Source: Pseudocolwellia agarivorans (GTDB taxonomy: Bacteria > Pseudomonadota > Gammaproteobacteria > Enterobacterales > Alteromonadaceae). Taken from it: a stretch of 64,000 nucleotides of DNA. Below, in pieces: positions 37,855 to 45,941 of this stretch (position 1 is its first letter; each line of letters opens with the position of its first letter). Location: assembly GCF_002000085.1 (NCBI RefSeq), contig NZ_MUZU01000010.1:62001-126000 (forward strand), read 5' to 3'. The notes under the pieces are model-generated. The model was given only the letters and a program-made list of their open reading frames with translations, did no database searches and was not told the origin of the DNA. The position numbers and the translations under genes were made by a program.

Positions 37855-38631
37855 CTACTGATAAACAATCGAACGGCCGCCATCTATAATAAGGCTTTGA
37901 CCTGTCATAAAGCTAGATTCATTACTTGCTAAAAATAGTGCTGGATACGCTATTTCTTCACACGATGCGTTACGCTTAAGTGGATGAATATCACCCATTG
38001 CTTTCCTGGTTGCTTCGGCATCACCAGATTCTGCAAACCACTTAAAGGCTGCCGGTGTTTCTGTCATACCAGGGCAAAGGGTGTTAACACGAATATTAAA
38101 CTCACCAAACTCTACAGCTAAGTTTTTGGTTAAACCAATGATTGCATGTTTAGTTACTGCATAAGGGAAGTGTTCTGGTACTATATTGAAAGAGTGTACA
38201 GAGCCTAAATTGACAATACTGCCAGAACGAGCCGCTTTCATATAAGGTAAAACAGCTTTTGCACAATTCCACATACCTTCTACATTAACTGAAATGCTTT
38301 TGTCCCATTGATCTTTAGTTACAGCTAAAGGATCTTTACTTTGATAAATAATACCTGCGTTATTAATTAAAATAGTAGGAGCGCCAAATTTTTTATTAGT
38401 TTCGTTTACCATGTTATTAACTGAATCAAGATCACTTACATCTGTTTTTACAAAAAGAGCTTTGTAGCCTTGGCTTGTTAATTGGTTGGCGAATTCATTT
38501 CCTAAATCTTCATTTATATCGGCAATACATACTTTAGCGCCTTGATCACAAAATAATTTTACTATTGATTGTCCGATGCCGTCAGCACCACCTGTTACGA
38601 TAGCAACTTGTTCTCTTAAGCGAGAAGTCAT
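37855..38631 (-). CDS. Short-chain dehydrogenase, galactose dehydrogenase candidate
   Basis: 258 residues from ATG 38631, which has AGGA eight bases upstream; an earlier ATG at 38655 adds eight residues and lacks a ribosome site. It is a classical NAD(P) SDR: TGGADGIGQSIVKLF cofactor loop, NNAG, catalytic Ser in VNLGSVHSF, YAVTK (Tyr-x3-Lys), and CPGMTETPAAF. It is divergent from the sugar porter gene, and the shared gap contains the operator at 38838-38865, so it is in the same regulon as dgoK, dgoA and the DgoD-like gene. The likely reaction is D-galactose to galactonolactone, the missing first step of that route; a 2-keto-3-deoxy-sugar-acid dehydrogenase is the alternative. Confidence 0.85.
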   Translation of the reverse strand: MTSRLREQVAIVTGGADGIGQSIVKLFCDQGAKVCIADINEDLGNEFANQLTSQGYKALFVKTDVSDLDSVNNMVNETNKKFGAPTILINNAGIIYQSKDPLAVTKDQWDKSISVNVEGMWNCAKAVLPYMKAARSGSIVNLGSVHSFNIVPEHFPYAVTKHAIIGLTKNLAVEFGEFNIRVNTLCPGMTETPAAFKWFAESGDAEATRKAMGDIHPLKRNASCEEIAYPALFLASNESSFMTGQSLIIDGGRSIVYQ

Positions 38632-38837
38632 ACTTAAAATCCTATTTTTCTGCATATTTAAATCTAATGGCGCGTATTTTGATTATTATGCCCTTAAATT
38701 GGAAGCGTTTTTTTTTAAAGTATTTTAACTTTAGAATATTTATTCTAGTTTTATATGAGTTTTAACGCTAGATATCGTTAACTGGTTTTGCTTTAGCTTA
38801 TATAAATGCTATATTCCCAAAGTGTTCATTTAAACAT

Positions 38838-38865
38838 AGTATGTATATATTCATACTTTCATTAA
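38838..38865. promoter_or_regulatory. GntR-type operator in the SDR/porter divergent promoter
   Basis: The 18-bp core GTATGTATATATTCATAC (38839-38856) has perfect GTATG/CATAC arms 8 bp apart. The 28 bases 38838-38865 are identical, on the opposite strand, to 43484-43511 in front of the GntR gene. The chance of this by accident is negligible; it is best read as the binding site of that regulator. Confidence 0.82.
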
Positions 38866-38900
38866 TAAGTGTAAATAAAAATTAAAACAAGAGAAGGTAT

Positions 38901-40469
38901 ATGATGACGAATACGTCTAGTAATGTTACCAAATATTCACTAATAGCTGCATTTGGTGGCTTGGTTTTTGGATTAGATCTTTTAAACATCTCAGGTGCAA
39001 TGCGTTTTATCAGTGCTTTATTTGGCCTTGATGATGCACAGCAGGGACGTATTATAGGTAGCACCTTCTATGGTGTTATGGTTATTTTGTTTTTCGCCGG
39101 TACTTTATGTGAAAACTTTGGGCGTAAGAAAGTTTTATTAGGTATTGCCTTGGCTTATACCATATCAACCTTGTTATCAGCTTTTGCTGTTAGTTATGAA
39201 ATGCTACTTGTGGGTCGTTTTATTGGTGGTGCAGCCTTTGCGTCGATTATGGTTTCAGCCATGTATATTGGTGAAGTAGCTCCAGCGGATCAACGAGGTA
39301 AATTTGTATCTGTTAACCAACTAATGATCGCCATTGGTATATTCCTTACTTCAGTTATTAATTATTTCTTACTTCAGTACTTAGCTGATATTAGTTTCTT
39401 ATCTAATGAAAATGTATGGCGTTACATGCTAGGGTCTGAGTTAATTGCTAACATAGTTTGGGTTACCTTATTATTAAAAATACCTGAATCACCACGCTGG
39501 TTGTTGAAAAAAGGTCGTGATGAAGAAGCAAGAAAAGCCATTGAAAAAATAATTCCTGCTGATGAAATTGAGACATTTATAAGTGATGTTAAAGAAAGCT
39601 TCCATCACGAAACCAAATCAGACACATTAACGCAGCTTAAAAATTTGTTTCATAAACGTATGTTTTTAATTTTAGCTATCGCAATTGTTTATGCCGTTGT
39701 TCAAGGTGGTACGGGGATGAATGCTATTATGTCATTTGCACCTATGGTATTTGAACAAGTAGGCATGAGCACCGCAGATAGTTTTATGCAAACTGTAATT
39801 TTAGCTGTTGTAAATCTAACGGCTGTCATAATTGCTGTATTTACTGTAGAAAAATTAGGGCGACGTAAATTAACTTTAGGTGGTTTAGCATTAGTTGTTA
39901 TTGCGCATACTTCTGTATGGTATGGGTTTAAAGATACCACTTATATTTTAGATGCGCCTGCATTAGCGAATATTCAAGAGCAATTGAAGAATGAGCCAGT
40001 TGATTTAAATAAATTACAAACGCTTATAGGTAAAACTTACGAAAGTGATATTGAACTTAAATCCGCCTTGAATGAAACCTTTACTAAACAAGAACTACCT
40101 TTAGCAAGCGGTGCTGTTATCAATGAAACCATTCAAGGTATTAAACCTATTGCAGTTTTATTTGGTATATTGACTTTTATTGCGGCGTTTAATTTATCGA
40201 TAGGACCTATTATGTGGGTTATTTTTTCAGAAATATTTCCTAATAATGTACGTAGTATTGGTTTAGCTTTTGCCGCTTTAATACAAACAATAGCATCATG
40301 GTCTGTAAGCGAGTTGTTTCCGTGGAGTCTAAATAATTATGGCGCTGCAAATGTGTTTTTAATGTATGCGTTTATCGGTTTGGGCGGACTAATTATTATG
40401 TTTATCATTTTACCCGAAACCAAAGGTAAATCGATTGAAGCGTTGGAAAAAGATTTAGTTAGATCTTAA
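38901..40469 (+). CDS. MFS sugar-porter family transporter (galactose/xylose-H+ type)
   Basis: 522-residue inner-membrane symporter with twelve helices. Sugar-porter signatures: GGLVFGLDLLNISGAMRF at helix 1, GRKKVLLG, GRFIGGAAFASIMVSAMYIGEVAPADQRGK, PESPRWLLKKGR, EKLGRRKLTLGG and the terminal PETKGKSIEALE. Between helices 9 and 10 there is an additional segment of about 70 residues (342-412, mostly polar and charged) where family members normally have a short loop; by topology it faces the periplasm. First gene right of the 28-nt operator. Likely substrates: galactose, anhydrogalactose or galactobiose units. Two adjacent ATGs (38901, 38904) are equivalent; a GAGAAGG ribosome site precedes them. 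Confidence 0.92.
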   Translation: MMTNTSSNVTKYSLIAAFGGLVFGLDLLNISGAMRFISALFGLDDAQQGRIIGSTFYGVMVILFFAGTLCENFGRKKVLLGIALAYTISTLLSAFAVSYEMLLVGRFIGGAAFASIMVSAMYIGEVAPADQRGKFVSVNQLMIAIGIFLTSVINYFLLQYLADISFLSNENVWRYMLGSELIANIVWVTLLLKIPESPRWLLKKGRDEEARKAIEKIIPADEIETFISDVKESFHHETKSDTLTQLKNLFHKRMFLILAIAIVYAVVQGGTGMNAIMSFAPMVFEQVGMSTADSFMQTVILAVVNLTAVIIAVFTVEKLGRRKLTLGGLALVVIAHTSVWYGFKDTTYILDAPALANIQEQLKNEPVDLNKLQTLIGKTYESDIELKSALNETFTKQELPLASGAVINETIQGIKPIAVLFGILTFIAAFNLSIGPIMWVIFSEIFPNNVRSIGLAFAALIQTIASWSVSELFPWSLNNYGAANVFLMYAFIGLGGLIIMFIILPETKGKSIEALEKDLVRS

Positions 40470-40474
40470 TGAAA

Positions 40475-40505
40475 ACCCTAGGCTTAGCTTAGGGTGAATT
40501 TTTCT
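40475..40505 (+). terminator. Weak hairpin after the sugar-porter gene
   Basis: ACCCTAGG and CTTAGGGT form an imperfect stem followed by GAATTTTT. It may reduce rather than stop transcription into dgoK. Confidence 0.45.
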
Positions 40506-40509
40506 GTAA

Positions 40510-40539
40510 TACCTACTTCATTGATGAGTGAAATCGGTA
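40510..40539. repeat. Imperfect palindrome before dgoK
   Basis: TACCTACTTCA and TGAAATCGGTA pair as an 11-bp stem with two mismatches around an 8-nt loop. Resembles short palindromic intergenic repeats, but only one copy is evident here. It lies 20 bp upstream of the dgoK start. Confidence 0.35.
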
Positions 40540-40559
40540 TAAGTATGAGTTGTAAATAA

Positions 40560-41471
40560 ATGAGTAATATAAATAAAACTGCCAACCATTTAATTGTGGA
40601 TTGGGGGACGACAAACTTTCGTGCGTTTGTGATGGACGCAAAAGGTAAAATGTTAGATAAAAAAGAATTACCTATGGGCTTATTACAAGTCGATGACGGT
40701 GATTTTGCTAAAGCATTAAAAAGTGTTTTAAATGGCTGGATTGAAAATTTTGAATCATTACCTATTTATATGGCTGGCATGGTGGGCTCTCAATTAGGTT
40801 GGGTTAACGTTGAATATGCGAGTACTTCAATTGATGAAGCAGGTTTAGTTAAAAAAGCGCATCGTTTTGATTTACCGTGGGGACCCCAAGCGGTTATTAT
40901 TCCAGGTGTAAGTCATCAATCTGAAACGGGCGCTTATGATGTTATGCGCGGCGAAGAAGTTCAACTTTTTGGTTTAGCTAAAATTGTTAAACAAAGTTCT
41001 TTAGATGCCATTTTACCGGGAACACATAGCAAACATGCTAATTTTGTTAACGGAAAAATGACGCGCTTTGCATCATTCATGACAGGTGAACTATTTTCTG
41101 TTATTTCAAAATATACCATTTTAGGTAAAGGCTTACCTGAACAGGTTGATAGCCAAGTTGCTTTTATCCGTGGTGTAAAAGAAGGCCAGTTAACCAATAG
41201 TTTAACCAGCACCTTATTTGCTGCAAGAACGCATAGACTATTTAATAACATTGAAGAAAATGAAGTATTAGATTATTTGTCTGGCTTATTAATTGGTAAC
41301 GAATTAAAGAGTTTGAAGAATAATCATGTATTTTTAGTGGGTGGTAAAAGCTTGTGTGAAAGATACAAAATAGCTTGTACCGAACTATCAATATTTTCAA
41401 CTTATATCAGTGGTGATGAATGTTTCCTTGCTGGTATGGCAGATTTAATTACCGTTTTAAATGAAGGCTAA
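40560..41471 (+). CDS. dgoK: 2-keto-3-deoxy-D-galactonate kinase
   Basis: 303-residue kinase that phosphorylates 2-keto-3-deoxygalactonate at O6 with ATP. DgoK family pattern: N-terminal LIVDWGTTNFRAFVMD, MAGMVGSQLGWVNVEY, IIPGVSHQSETGAYDVMRGEEVQLFG (including the conserved MRGEE), LPGTHSKHANFVNGKMTRFASFMTGELFSVI, and the terminal HVFLVGGKSLCERY. It overlaps the upstream region of dgoA, so the two are translationally linked. In galactose breakdown it acts after galactonate dehydratase; in carrageenan breakdown the same product also comes from anhydro-D-galactonate. Confidence 0.94.
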   Translation: MSNINKTANHLIVDWGTTNFRAFVMDAKGKMLDKKELPMGLLQVDDGDFAKALKSVLNGWIENFESLPIYMAGMVGSQLGWVNVEYASTSIDEAGLVKKAHRFDLPWGPQAVIIPGVSHQSETGAYDVMRGEEVQLFGLAKIVKQSSLDAILPGTHSKHANFVNGKMTRFASFMTGELFSVISKYTILGKGLPEQVDSQVAFIRGVKEGQLTNSLTSTLFAARTHRLFNNIEENEVLDYLSGLLIGNELKSLKNNHVFLVGGKSLCERYKIACTELSIFSTYISGDECFLAGMADLITVLNEG

Positions 41472-41475
41472 AATA

Positions 41476-42114
41476 ATGACTAAACGTTATAAACTTGAAG
41501 AACATCTTCCTCTAATTGCAATTATTCGTGGCGTATTACCAGAAGACGTAGTGCGTATTGGCCAAATCTTAATTGATGAAGGCTTTACTATGATTGAAGT
41601 GCCATTAAATAGCCCCGACCCATTAGTCAGTATTAAGAAGTTAGTTGACGCTTTTGGTGATAAATATCTGATTGGTGCTGGTACAGTGACTACGCCACAA
41701 AAAGCTAAAGACGTAATTGCGACAGGTGCTAACCTAGTAGTTACGCCTAATATGAATACAGAAGTTATTAAACTATCTGTAGAAGCTGGTTGTGCAACTT
41801 TTCCTGGTATAGTTACACCTACAGAAGCATTTGATGCCTTAGCTGCTGGCGCAACGGGGATTAAATTATTCCCAGTTTCAGCTTTAGGTTTAGATGGTTA
41901 CAAAGCATTAAAATCTGTTTTACCTCCCGAAACACTTTCTTTCCCTGTTGGTGGTATTGATCCTACCGTTGAAAGCATGAAACCATTATTAGATATTGGC
42001 GCTAATGGTTTTGGATTAGGTTCATCTTTATACAAACCTAATATGACAGACGACCAAGTACGTGCAAATGCAAAACAATTTGTTGAAACATTTAAAAGTC
42101 TCACCTCTAAATAA
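41476..42114 (+). CDS. dgoA: 2-keto-3-deoxy-6-phosphogalactonate aldolase
   Basis: 212 residues from ATG 41476 (MTKRYKLEEHLP), preceded by GAAGG at a suitable distance; the earlier ATG at 41461 overlaps the end of dgoK. It is a class I aldolase of the KDPG/KDPGal family cleaving the phosphorylated acid to pyruvate and glyceraldehyde 3-phosphate. Visible motifs: LPLIAIIRGVLPEDV, DEGFTMIEVPLNSPDPL, LIGAGTVTTPQKAKDV, VVTPNMNTEVIK (DgoA-type, where KDPG aldolases have SPG), ATGIKLFPVSALG with the Schiff-base Lys, and FPVGGIDPT. Together with dgoK this defines a De Ley-Doudoroff type route. Confidence 0.94.
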   Translation: MTKRYKLEEHLPLIAIIRGVLPEDVVRIGQILIDEGFTMIEVPLNSPDPLVSIKKLVDAFGDKYLIGAGTVTTPQKAKDVIATGANLVVTPNMNTEVIKLSVEAGCATFPGIVTPTEAFDALAAGATGIKLFPVSALGLDGYKALKSVLPPETLSFPVGGIDPTVESMKPLLDIGANGFGLGSSLYKPNMTDDQVRANAKQFVETFKSLTSK

Positions 42115-42133
42115 TTGAACTAATAATTTAGAT

Positions 42134-42168
42134 GAAGCTCAAATGTTTACGCATTTGGGCTTCTTTTT
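42134..42168 (+). terminator. Rho-independent terminator after dgoA
   Basis: GAAGCTCAAATG and CATTTGGGCTTC (12-bp stem, one wobble) followed by TTTTTAT. It lies between dgoA and the DgoD-like gene, so the latter is transcribed by read-through or from its own promoter in 42169-42195. Confidence 0.78.
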
Positions 42169-42195
42169 ATTAAAACAGAATAAAGGCATAAACTA

Positions 42196-43365
42196 ATGAA
42201 AATAACAGCTATTACTCCCTATGTAATTTGGGTAGGTACTCGTAACCAACTTATTGTTAAAGTTGAAACTGATGAAGGATTATATGGTTGGGGCGAAGCG
42301 GGTTTCTCATTTCGTGAACAAGCTGTAGCTATGATGATTGAACACTTTTCAAAGTTCATTATTGGTCAAGATCCTATGAACATTGGTCGCATTTGGCAAG
42401 AATGTTATCGTAGTCATTATTTTGAAGGTGGGCGTGTAGTTACTGCGGCAATGGCTGCCATTGATATTGCGCTTCATGACATTAAAGGTAAAGCATTAGG
42501 CGTACCTGTTTATCAATTAATTGGCGGCAAGCAACGTGATGTTGTTCCTGCATTTGCTACTGTTCCAGCAGAGCCAAGTGAATTAATGATAGAGCAAGCG
42601 GTAAAACTAAAAGAAATGGGTTGGAAATGCATTCGTTTTATTGCTGATGGTATGGGCGCAGCCTACTCTGAAACAGGTGTAGCACGCTTTGAACCTAGAG
42701 AATCTATCAATAATACAGTTCCTTGGTTAATTAAAGCTAGAGAAGCATTAGGACATGAAGTTGTTTTAGGTTTAGAGTTTCATCATAGATTAAGTGTTGC
42801 TGAAGCGGCTTCATTATGTCAAAAAATACCAGCAGGTACGTTAGACTTCTTAGAAGAACCTATTCGTGATGAAACACCTGAAGCTTATGAAACATTAAGA
42901 AAACTCACCAATATACCTTTTGCTATTGGTGAAGAATTCTCTTCAAAATGGCAATTTATGCCATATATTGAAAGAGAACTTATGCAATATAACCGATTAG
43001 ATATTTGTAACGTAGGAGGTTTTACTGAAGCATTAAAAGTAGCAGGTTGGAGTGAAGCACATTATATTGACTTAGTGATGCATAATCCTCTAGGACCTAT
43101 CTGTACTGCTGCTTCTATACATTTAGCTGCAGCCGTTCCTAACTTTAGCTGGTTAGAATGTCGTTCTTCCCCATTTGAACAATTAGGTTTTGATAACCCC
43201 GAACTATTTCCTGTTCAAGCAACAATGGAAGGGGCTAATTTTATTATTCCTGAGTTACCAGGTTTAGGTGTTGAAGTAAACGAAGAGAAAATTAAAGAGC
43301 AAAGCGCTACATTTACGGAAGCACCTCATCTGACCACTGATGATGGAAGTGTTCAAAACTGGTAA
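42196..43365 (+). CDS. Enolase-superfamily sugar-acid dehydratase, D-galactonate dehydratase-like
   Basis: 389 residues. The overall frame follows E. coli DgoD: MKITAITPYVI, YFEGGRVVTAAMAAIDIALHDIKGKALGVPVYQLIGG, and the closing DDGSVQNW. Predicted active-site residues align at a constant offset of 11 with those of DgoD: E194 (Asp183 there), H196 (His185), E220 (Glu209), E246 (Glu235) and H296 (His285). The first metal ligand is therefore Glu in LEFHHR instead of Asp in LDFHGR. Expected reaction is D-galactonate to 2-keto-3-deoxy-D-galactonate, feeding dgoK; the Asp-to-Glu change leaves room for a related sugar acid. Confidence 0.88.
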   Translation: MKITAITPYVIWVGTRNQLIVKVETDEGLYGWGEAGFSFREQAVAMMIEHFSKFIIGQDPMNIGRIWQECYRSHYFEGGRVVTAAMAAIDIALHDIKGKALGVPVYQLIGGKQRDVVPAFATVPAEPSELMIEQAVKLKEMGWKCIRFIADGMGAAYSETGVARFEPRESINNTVPWLIKAREALGHEVVLGLEFHHRLSVAEAASLCQKIPAGTLDFLEEPIRDETPEAYETLRKLTNIPFAIGEEFSSKWQFMPYIERELMQYNRLDICNVGGFTEALKVAGWSEAHYIDLVMHNPLGPICTAASIHLAAAVPNFSWLECRSSPFEQLGFDNPELFPVQATMEGANFIIPELPGLGVEVNEEKIKEQSATFTEAPHLTTDDGSVQNW

Positions 43366-43483
43366 TATTCAAGGTATTATGCTAAAAAGCTTTGTTTTTA
43401 TAATTAAACGTTATACTGTATTGAAATTAGAGTATAGTTAACAATCTTTAGTTGTTTTTTTTAGATGGCTACAGTACTCTTAT

Positions 43484-43511
43484 TTAATGAAAGTATGAAT
43501 ATATACATACT
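43484..43511. promoter_or_regulatory. GntR-type operator upstream of the gntR gene
   Basis: Exact inverted copy of the 28 bases at 38838-38865. The palindromic core is at 43493-43510, about 28 bp before the regulator's start codon, a position suited to autorepression. Confidence 0.82.
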
Positions 43512-43538
43512 ACGTTTATATATATATTATGAGTGAAC

Positions 43539-44288
43539 ATGAGCGAATTAGTTTATTACGACCTAAAACGAGCAGCCACCATGACTCCAAGTTTACCTGT
43601 ACAGGTTGCTCGTGAGTTAGGAAGACGCATAGTTGCTGGCACTATTGAAACAGGCACTTTAATTGATGATGAAGCAACACTAACCGAGCGTTATCAGGTT
43701 AGTCGAGTTGTTGTTAGAGATGCTGTTAAAATATTAGTTGGTAAAGGCTTGCTTGATGTACGACGTGGCATAGGTACACGTGTAAAACCAAGAAATCAAT
43801 GGATTTTATGGGATGATGATGTATTGGCTTGGCATGTGAATGCGCCACCAAATAAAGATTTCATTAATCAATTGATGGATATACGTTTAGCCTTTGAACC
43901 TAAAGCAGCTAGATGGGCGGCAGAAAGAGCGACAACTGAAAGTTTAGCTGAAATAGAAGCTGCGTGTTCAGGTATGGAATTAGAAAAAGGATCTGTAGAG
44001 AAATTTATTATTGCGGATGCTTTGTTTCATCGTTCAGTATTACGAGCGGCGAGGAACGACTATTTAACGGCAATGGAAGGTGTTATTTATTCTGCGTTGT
44101 TAATAAGTGTTCAAATAACTAACCAAGATCCACGTGAAAATAGCTCATCTGTTTTTTTTCATCGTGAAGTTTATCAAGCGATTGCTGATAAAGATGGATA
44201 TAGAGCAGAGCAGTTAACTGAAAAGCTACTTAGAGATGCCATTAGACGTCTACAAGAAGCATTTGGTGATAACTTTAGAATTAGTTAG
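43539..44288 (+). CDS. GntR-family (FadR/FCD subfamily) regulator
   Basis: 249 residues from ATG 43539; a GTG two codons earlier (43533) is the alternative. N-terminal winged HTH (PVQVARELGRRIVAGTIETGTLIDDEATLTERYQVSRVVVRDAVKILVGKGLLDVRRGIGTRV) and a C-terminal FCD effector domain with the metal-binding residues (MDIRLAFEPKAARWAAERA, DALFHRSVLRAARN, FFHREVYQAI). FCD regulators of this type, including DgoR, repress sugar-acid operons until the acid binds. It ends the dgo block and is followed by a strong terminator; its operator is probably the palindrome at 43493 and 38839. Confidence 0.93.
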   Translation: MSELVYYDLKRAATMTPSLPVQVARELGRRIVAGTIETGTLIDDEATLTERYQVSRVVVRDAVKILVGKGLLDVRRGIGTRVKPRNQWILWDDDVLAWHVNAPPNKDFINQLMDIRLAFEPKAARWAAERATTESLAEIEAACSGMELEKGSVEKFIIADALFHRSVLRAARNDYLTAMEGVIYSALLISVQITNQDPRENSSSVFFHREVYQAIADKDGYRAEQLTEKLLRDAIRRLQEAFGDNFRIS

Positions 44289-44310
44289 TACTATCGTTAG
44301 TTTGATTTTT

Positions 44311-44344
44311 AAAAAAGGCTTCATATTCCATTGAAGCCTTTTTT
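44311..44344. terminator. Bidirectional terminator between gntR and halogenase genes
   Basis: AAAAAAGGCTTCA and TGAAGCCTTTTTT pair as a long stem with A/T tracts, between convergent stops at 44288 and 44349. Confidence 0.88.
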
Positions 44345-44348
44345 GTTA

Positions 44349-45845
44349 TTAATGTTTTAAGCGATTAATATACTCAGCATGATCAAGTGTTTTACTGGCA
44401 TTAATTTGTAATGCTTTGGCACTTTCAGTAAAAGCTTTTTCTATTTTGTCAAAAAGTGATTTATCTATAATAGGGTCATAACTTTTAGGTCGAACTCCCA
44501 TGCCTTCTAATACCGCATACCAACTCTCGCTGGCAAATAAATCATAATGATTTTCGTATAGTCGGCCTTGGCATTTAAATAAATCAAGCTTGGTTTTTAA
44601 CGATTCAGGTATAGCTAAGTTTTGCCACATTTGCCAAAATTTACTATCGGTTCGTTTAGTTTCACAGTAATGTAAAATAATAAAATCTCGTATATTGTAA
44701 TATTCATTATCAATGAGTCGATTGAATTCGTTAATTGTTGGTTCAGCCATTTCCTTCGTTGGTAATGATTGAACAAAATTAAGCATGGTTTTCATTATTA
44801 AATAAATACTGGTTGACTCTAGTGGTTCCAAAAATCCAGACGATAAACCAACAGCTAAACAGTTTTTATGCCATACCTTATTACGTTTTCCTGTTGTAAA
44901 CGAGATGACTCTAGGTTCTGTAATTATATTGGGTACATTTTTTTTAAGTAAGCCAATAGCTTCATCGTCTGAACAGTAATCACTACAATAAACATAGCCA
45001 TTACCTGTTCTATTTTGTAACGGAATACGCCAACGCCAACCATGTTCGTGAGCAATTGATTCAGTATAAGGTGACAATGGGGTGATTAACTCAGATTGAG
45101 CGGCAACCGCTTTATTTACCGGAAGGTAATGCTGCCAGTTTTCGTAGCCTACTCTTAATGCTTTATTAATGAGTAAGGCGCTTTGTCCTGTACAATCTAT
45201 AAAAAAATCGCCTTTAATTGACTCGTGACCGTCAATAGTTAATTGGCTGATATTGCCATTTTCATCAAGTAAGGTGTCTTTCACATGGGCCTGTATAAGC
45301 TTTACGTTGAGTGCAGTGGAGTATTCCGTTAAGTATTTTGCAACTAAACTGGCATCAAAATGTAGAGCGTATGCTGACTTAGAAAGGTTGCTAGGTTGTT
45401 TGGGATCTGGAATAAAAAATTTATTTTGTTTGGCTAGCGCAATAGCTGGAGAAAAATCGGTTAATTCAAAAGTAGGATTGATAAATTGATGTTTTAACCA
45501 ATGTTGATAAAAAGGTTGGGCATCTACTTTATTGCCAATATGTCCAAATTGATGCCAATAATGATGATTTTTCTCTTTCCAATCAACAAATTTTATACCT
45601 AATTTAAATGTAGCATTTGTTTTAAGTATAAAGTCTTTTAACGGAATTCTTAAAAACTCTAACATATCGACAATTGACGGGATAGTTGCCTCACCTACGC
45701 CAATTGTTGGTATGTTGGGGGATTCTATCACGGTGATTGTATGTTCGGTGTTATGTAATGTTCTCGCTAAAATGGCGGCTGAAATCCAGCCAGCTGTTCC
45801 ACCACCCACAATAACGTAGTTTTTTATATTTTCATTCTTTTGCAC
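44349..45845 (-). CDS. Flavin-dependent tryptophan-halogenase-family protein
   Basis: 498 residues. FAD-binding GGGTAGW near the N-terminus (VIVGGGTAGWISAAILARTL), IGVGEATIPSI, the halogenase WxWxIP motif as WRWRIP (HEHGWRWRIPLQNRTGNGYVY), GKRNKVWHKNCLAVGLSSGFLEPLESTSIYLI, and the helical C-terminal part. The family halogenates tryptophan or other aromatics with reduced FAD; many members sit beside TonB receptors in marine and plant-associated bacteria with no known substrate. It is directly downstream of the 1052-residue receptor (96-bp gap with a hairpin) in the same direction, so it is probably co-transcribed. Confidence 0.9.
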   Translation of the reverse strand: MQKNENIKNYVIVGGGTAGWISAAILARTLHNTEHTITVIESPNIPTIGVGEATIPSIVDMLEFLRIPLKDFILKTNATFKLGIKFVDWKEKNHHYWHQFGHIGNKVDAQPFYQHWLKHQFINPTFELTDFSPAIALAKQNKFFIPDPKQPSNLSKSAYALHFDASLVAKYLTEYSTALNVKLIQAHVKDTLLDENGNISQLTIDGHESIKGDFFIDCTGQSALLINKALRVGYENWQHYLPVNKAVAAQSELITPLSPYTESIAHEHGWRWRIPLQNRTGNGYVYCSDYCSDDEAIGLLKKNVPNIITEPRVISFTTGKRNKVWHKNCLAVGLSSGFLEPLESTSIYLIMKTMLNFVQSLPTKEMAEPTINEFNRLIDNEYYNIRDFIILHYCETKRTDSKFWQMWQNLAIPESLKTKLDLFKCQGRLYENHYDLFASESWYAVLEGMGVRPKSYDPIIDKSLFDKIEKAFTESAKALQINASKTLDHAEYINRLKH

Positions 45846-45886
45846 ACTACACCCCGATAATTATTTTTTACTTAGGTTATAACGAA

Positions 45887-45914
45887 ACAAGCTTTACTCG
45901 AAAGTAAAGCTTGT
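45887..45914. terminator. Intercistronic hairpin between receptor and halogenase genes
   Basis: ACAAGCTTTACT and AGTAAAGCTTGT, a 12-bp perfect stem with a 4-nt loop. It lacks a good U-tract toward the halogenase gene, so partial termination or mRNA processing is likely. Confidence 0.5.
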
Positions 45915-45941
45915 ATTCATTTTAAGTTTTAACTAAAGCGC

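Noticed and set aside
40961-41251. 96-residue antisense frame inside dgoK
   Set aside because: Overlaps conserved dgoK codons and shows no domain or ribosome site.
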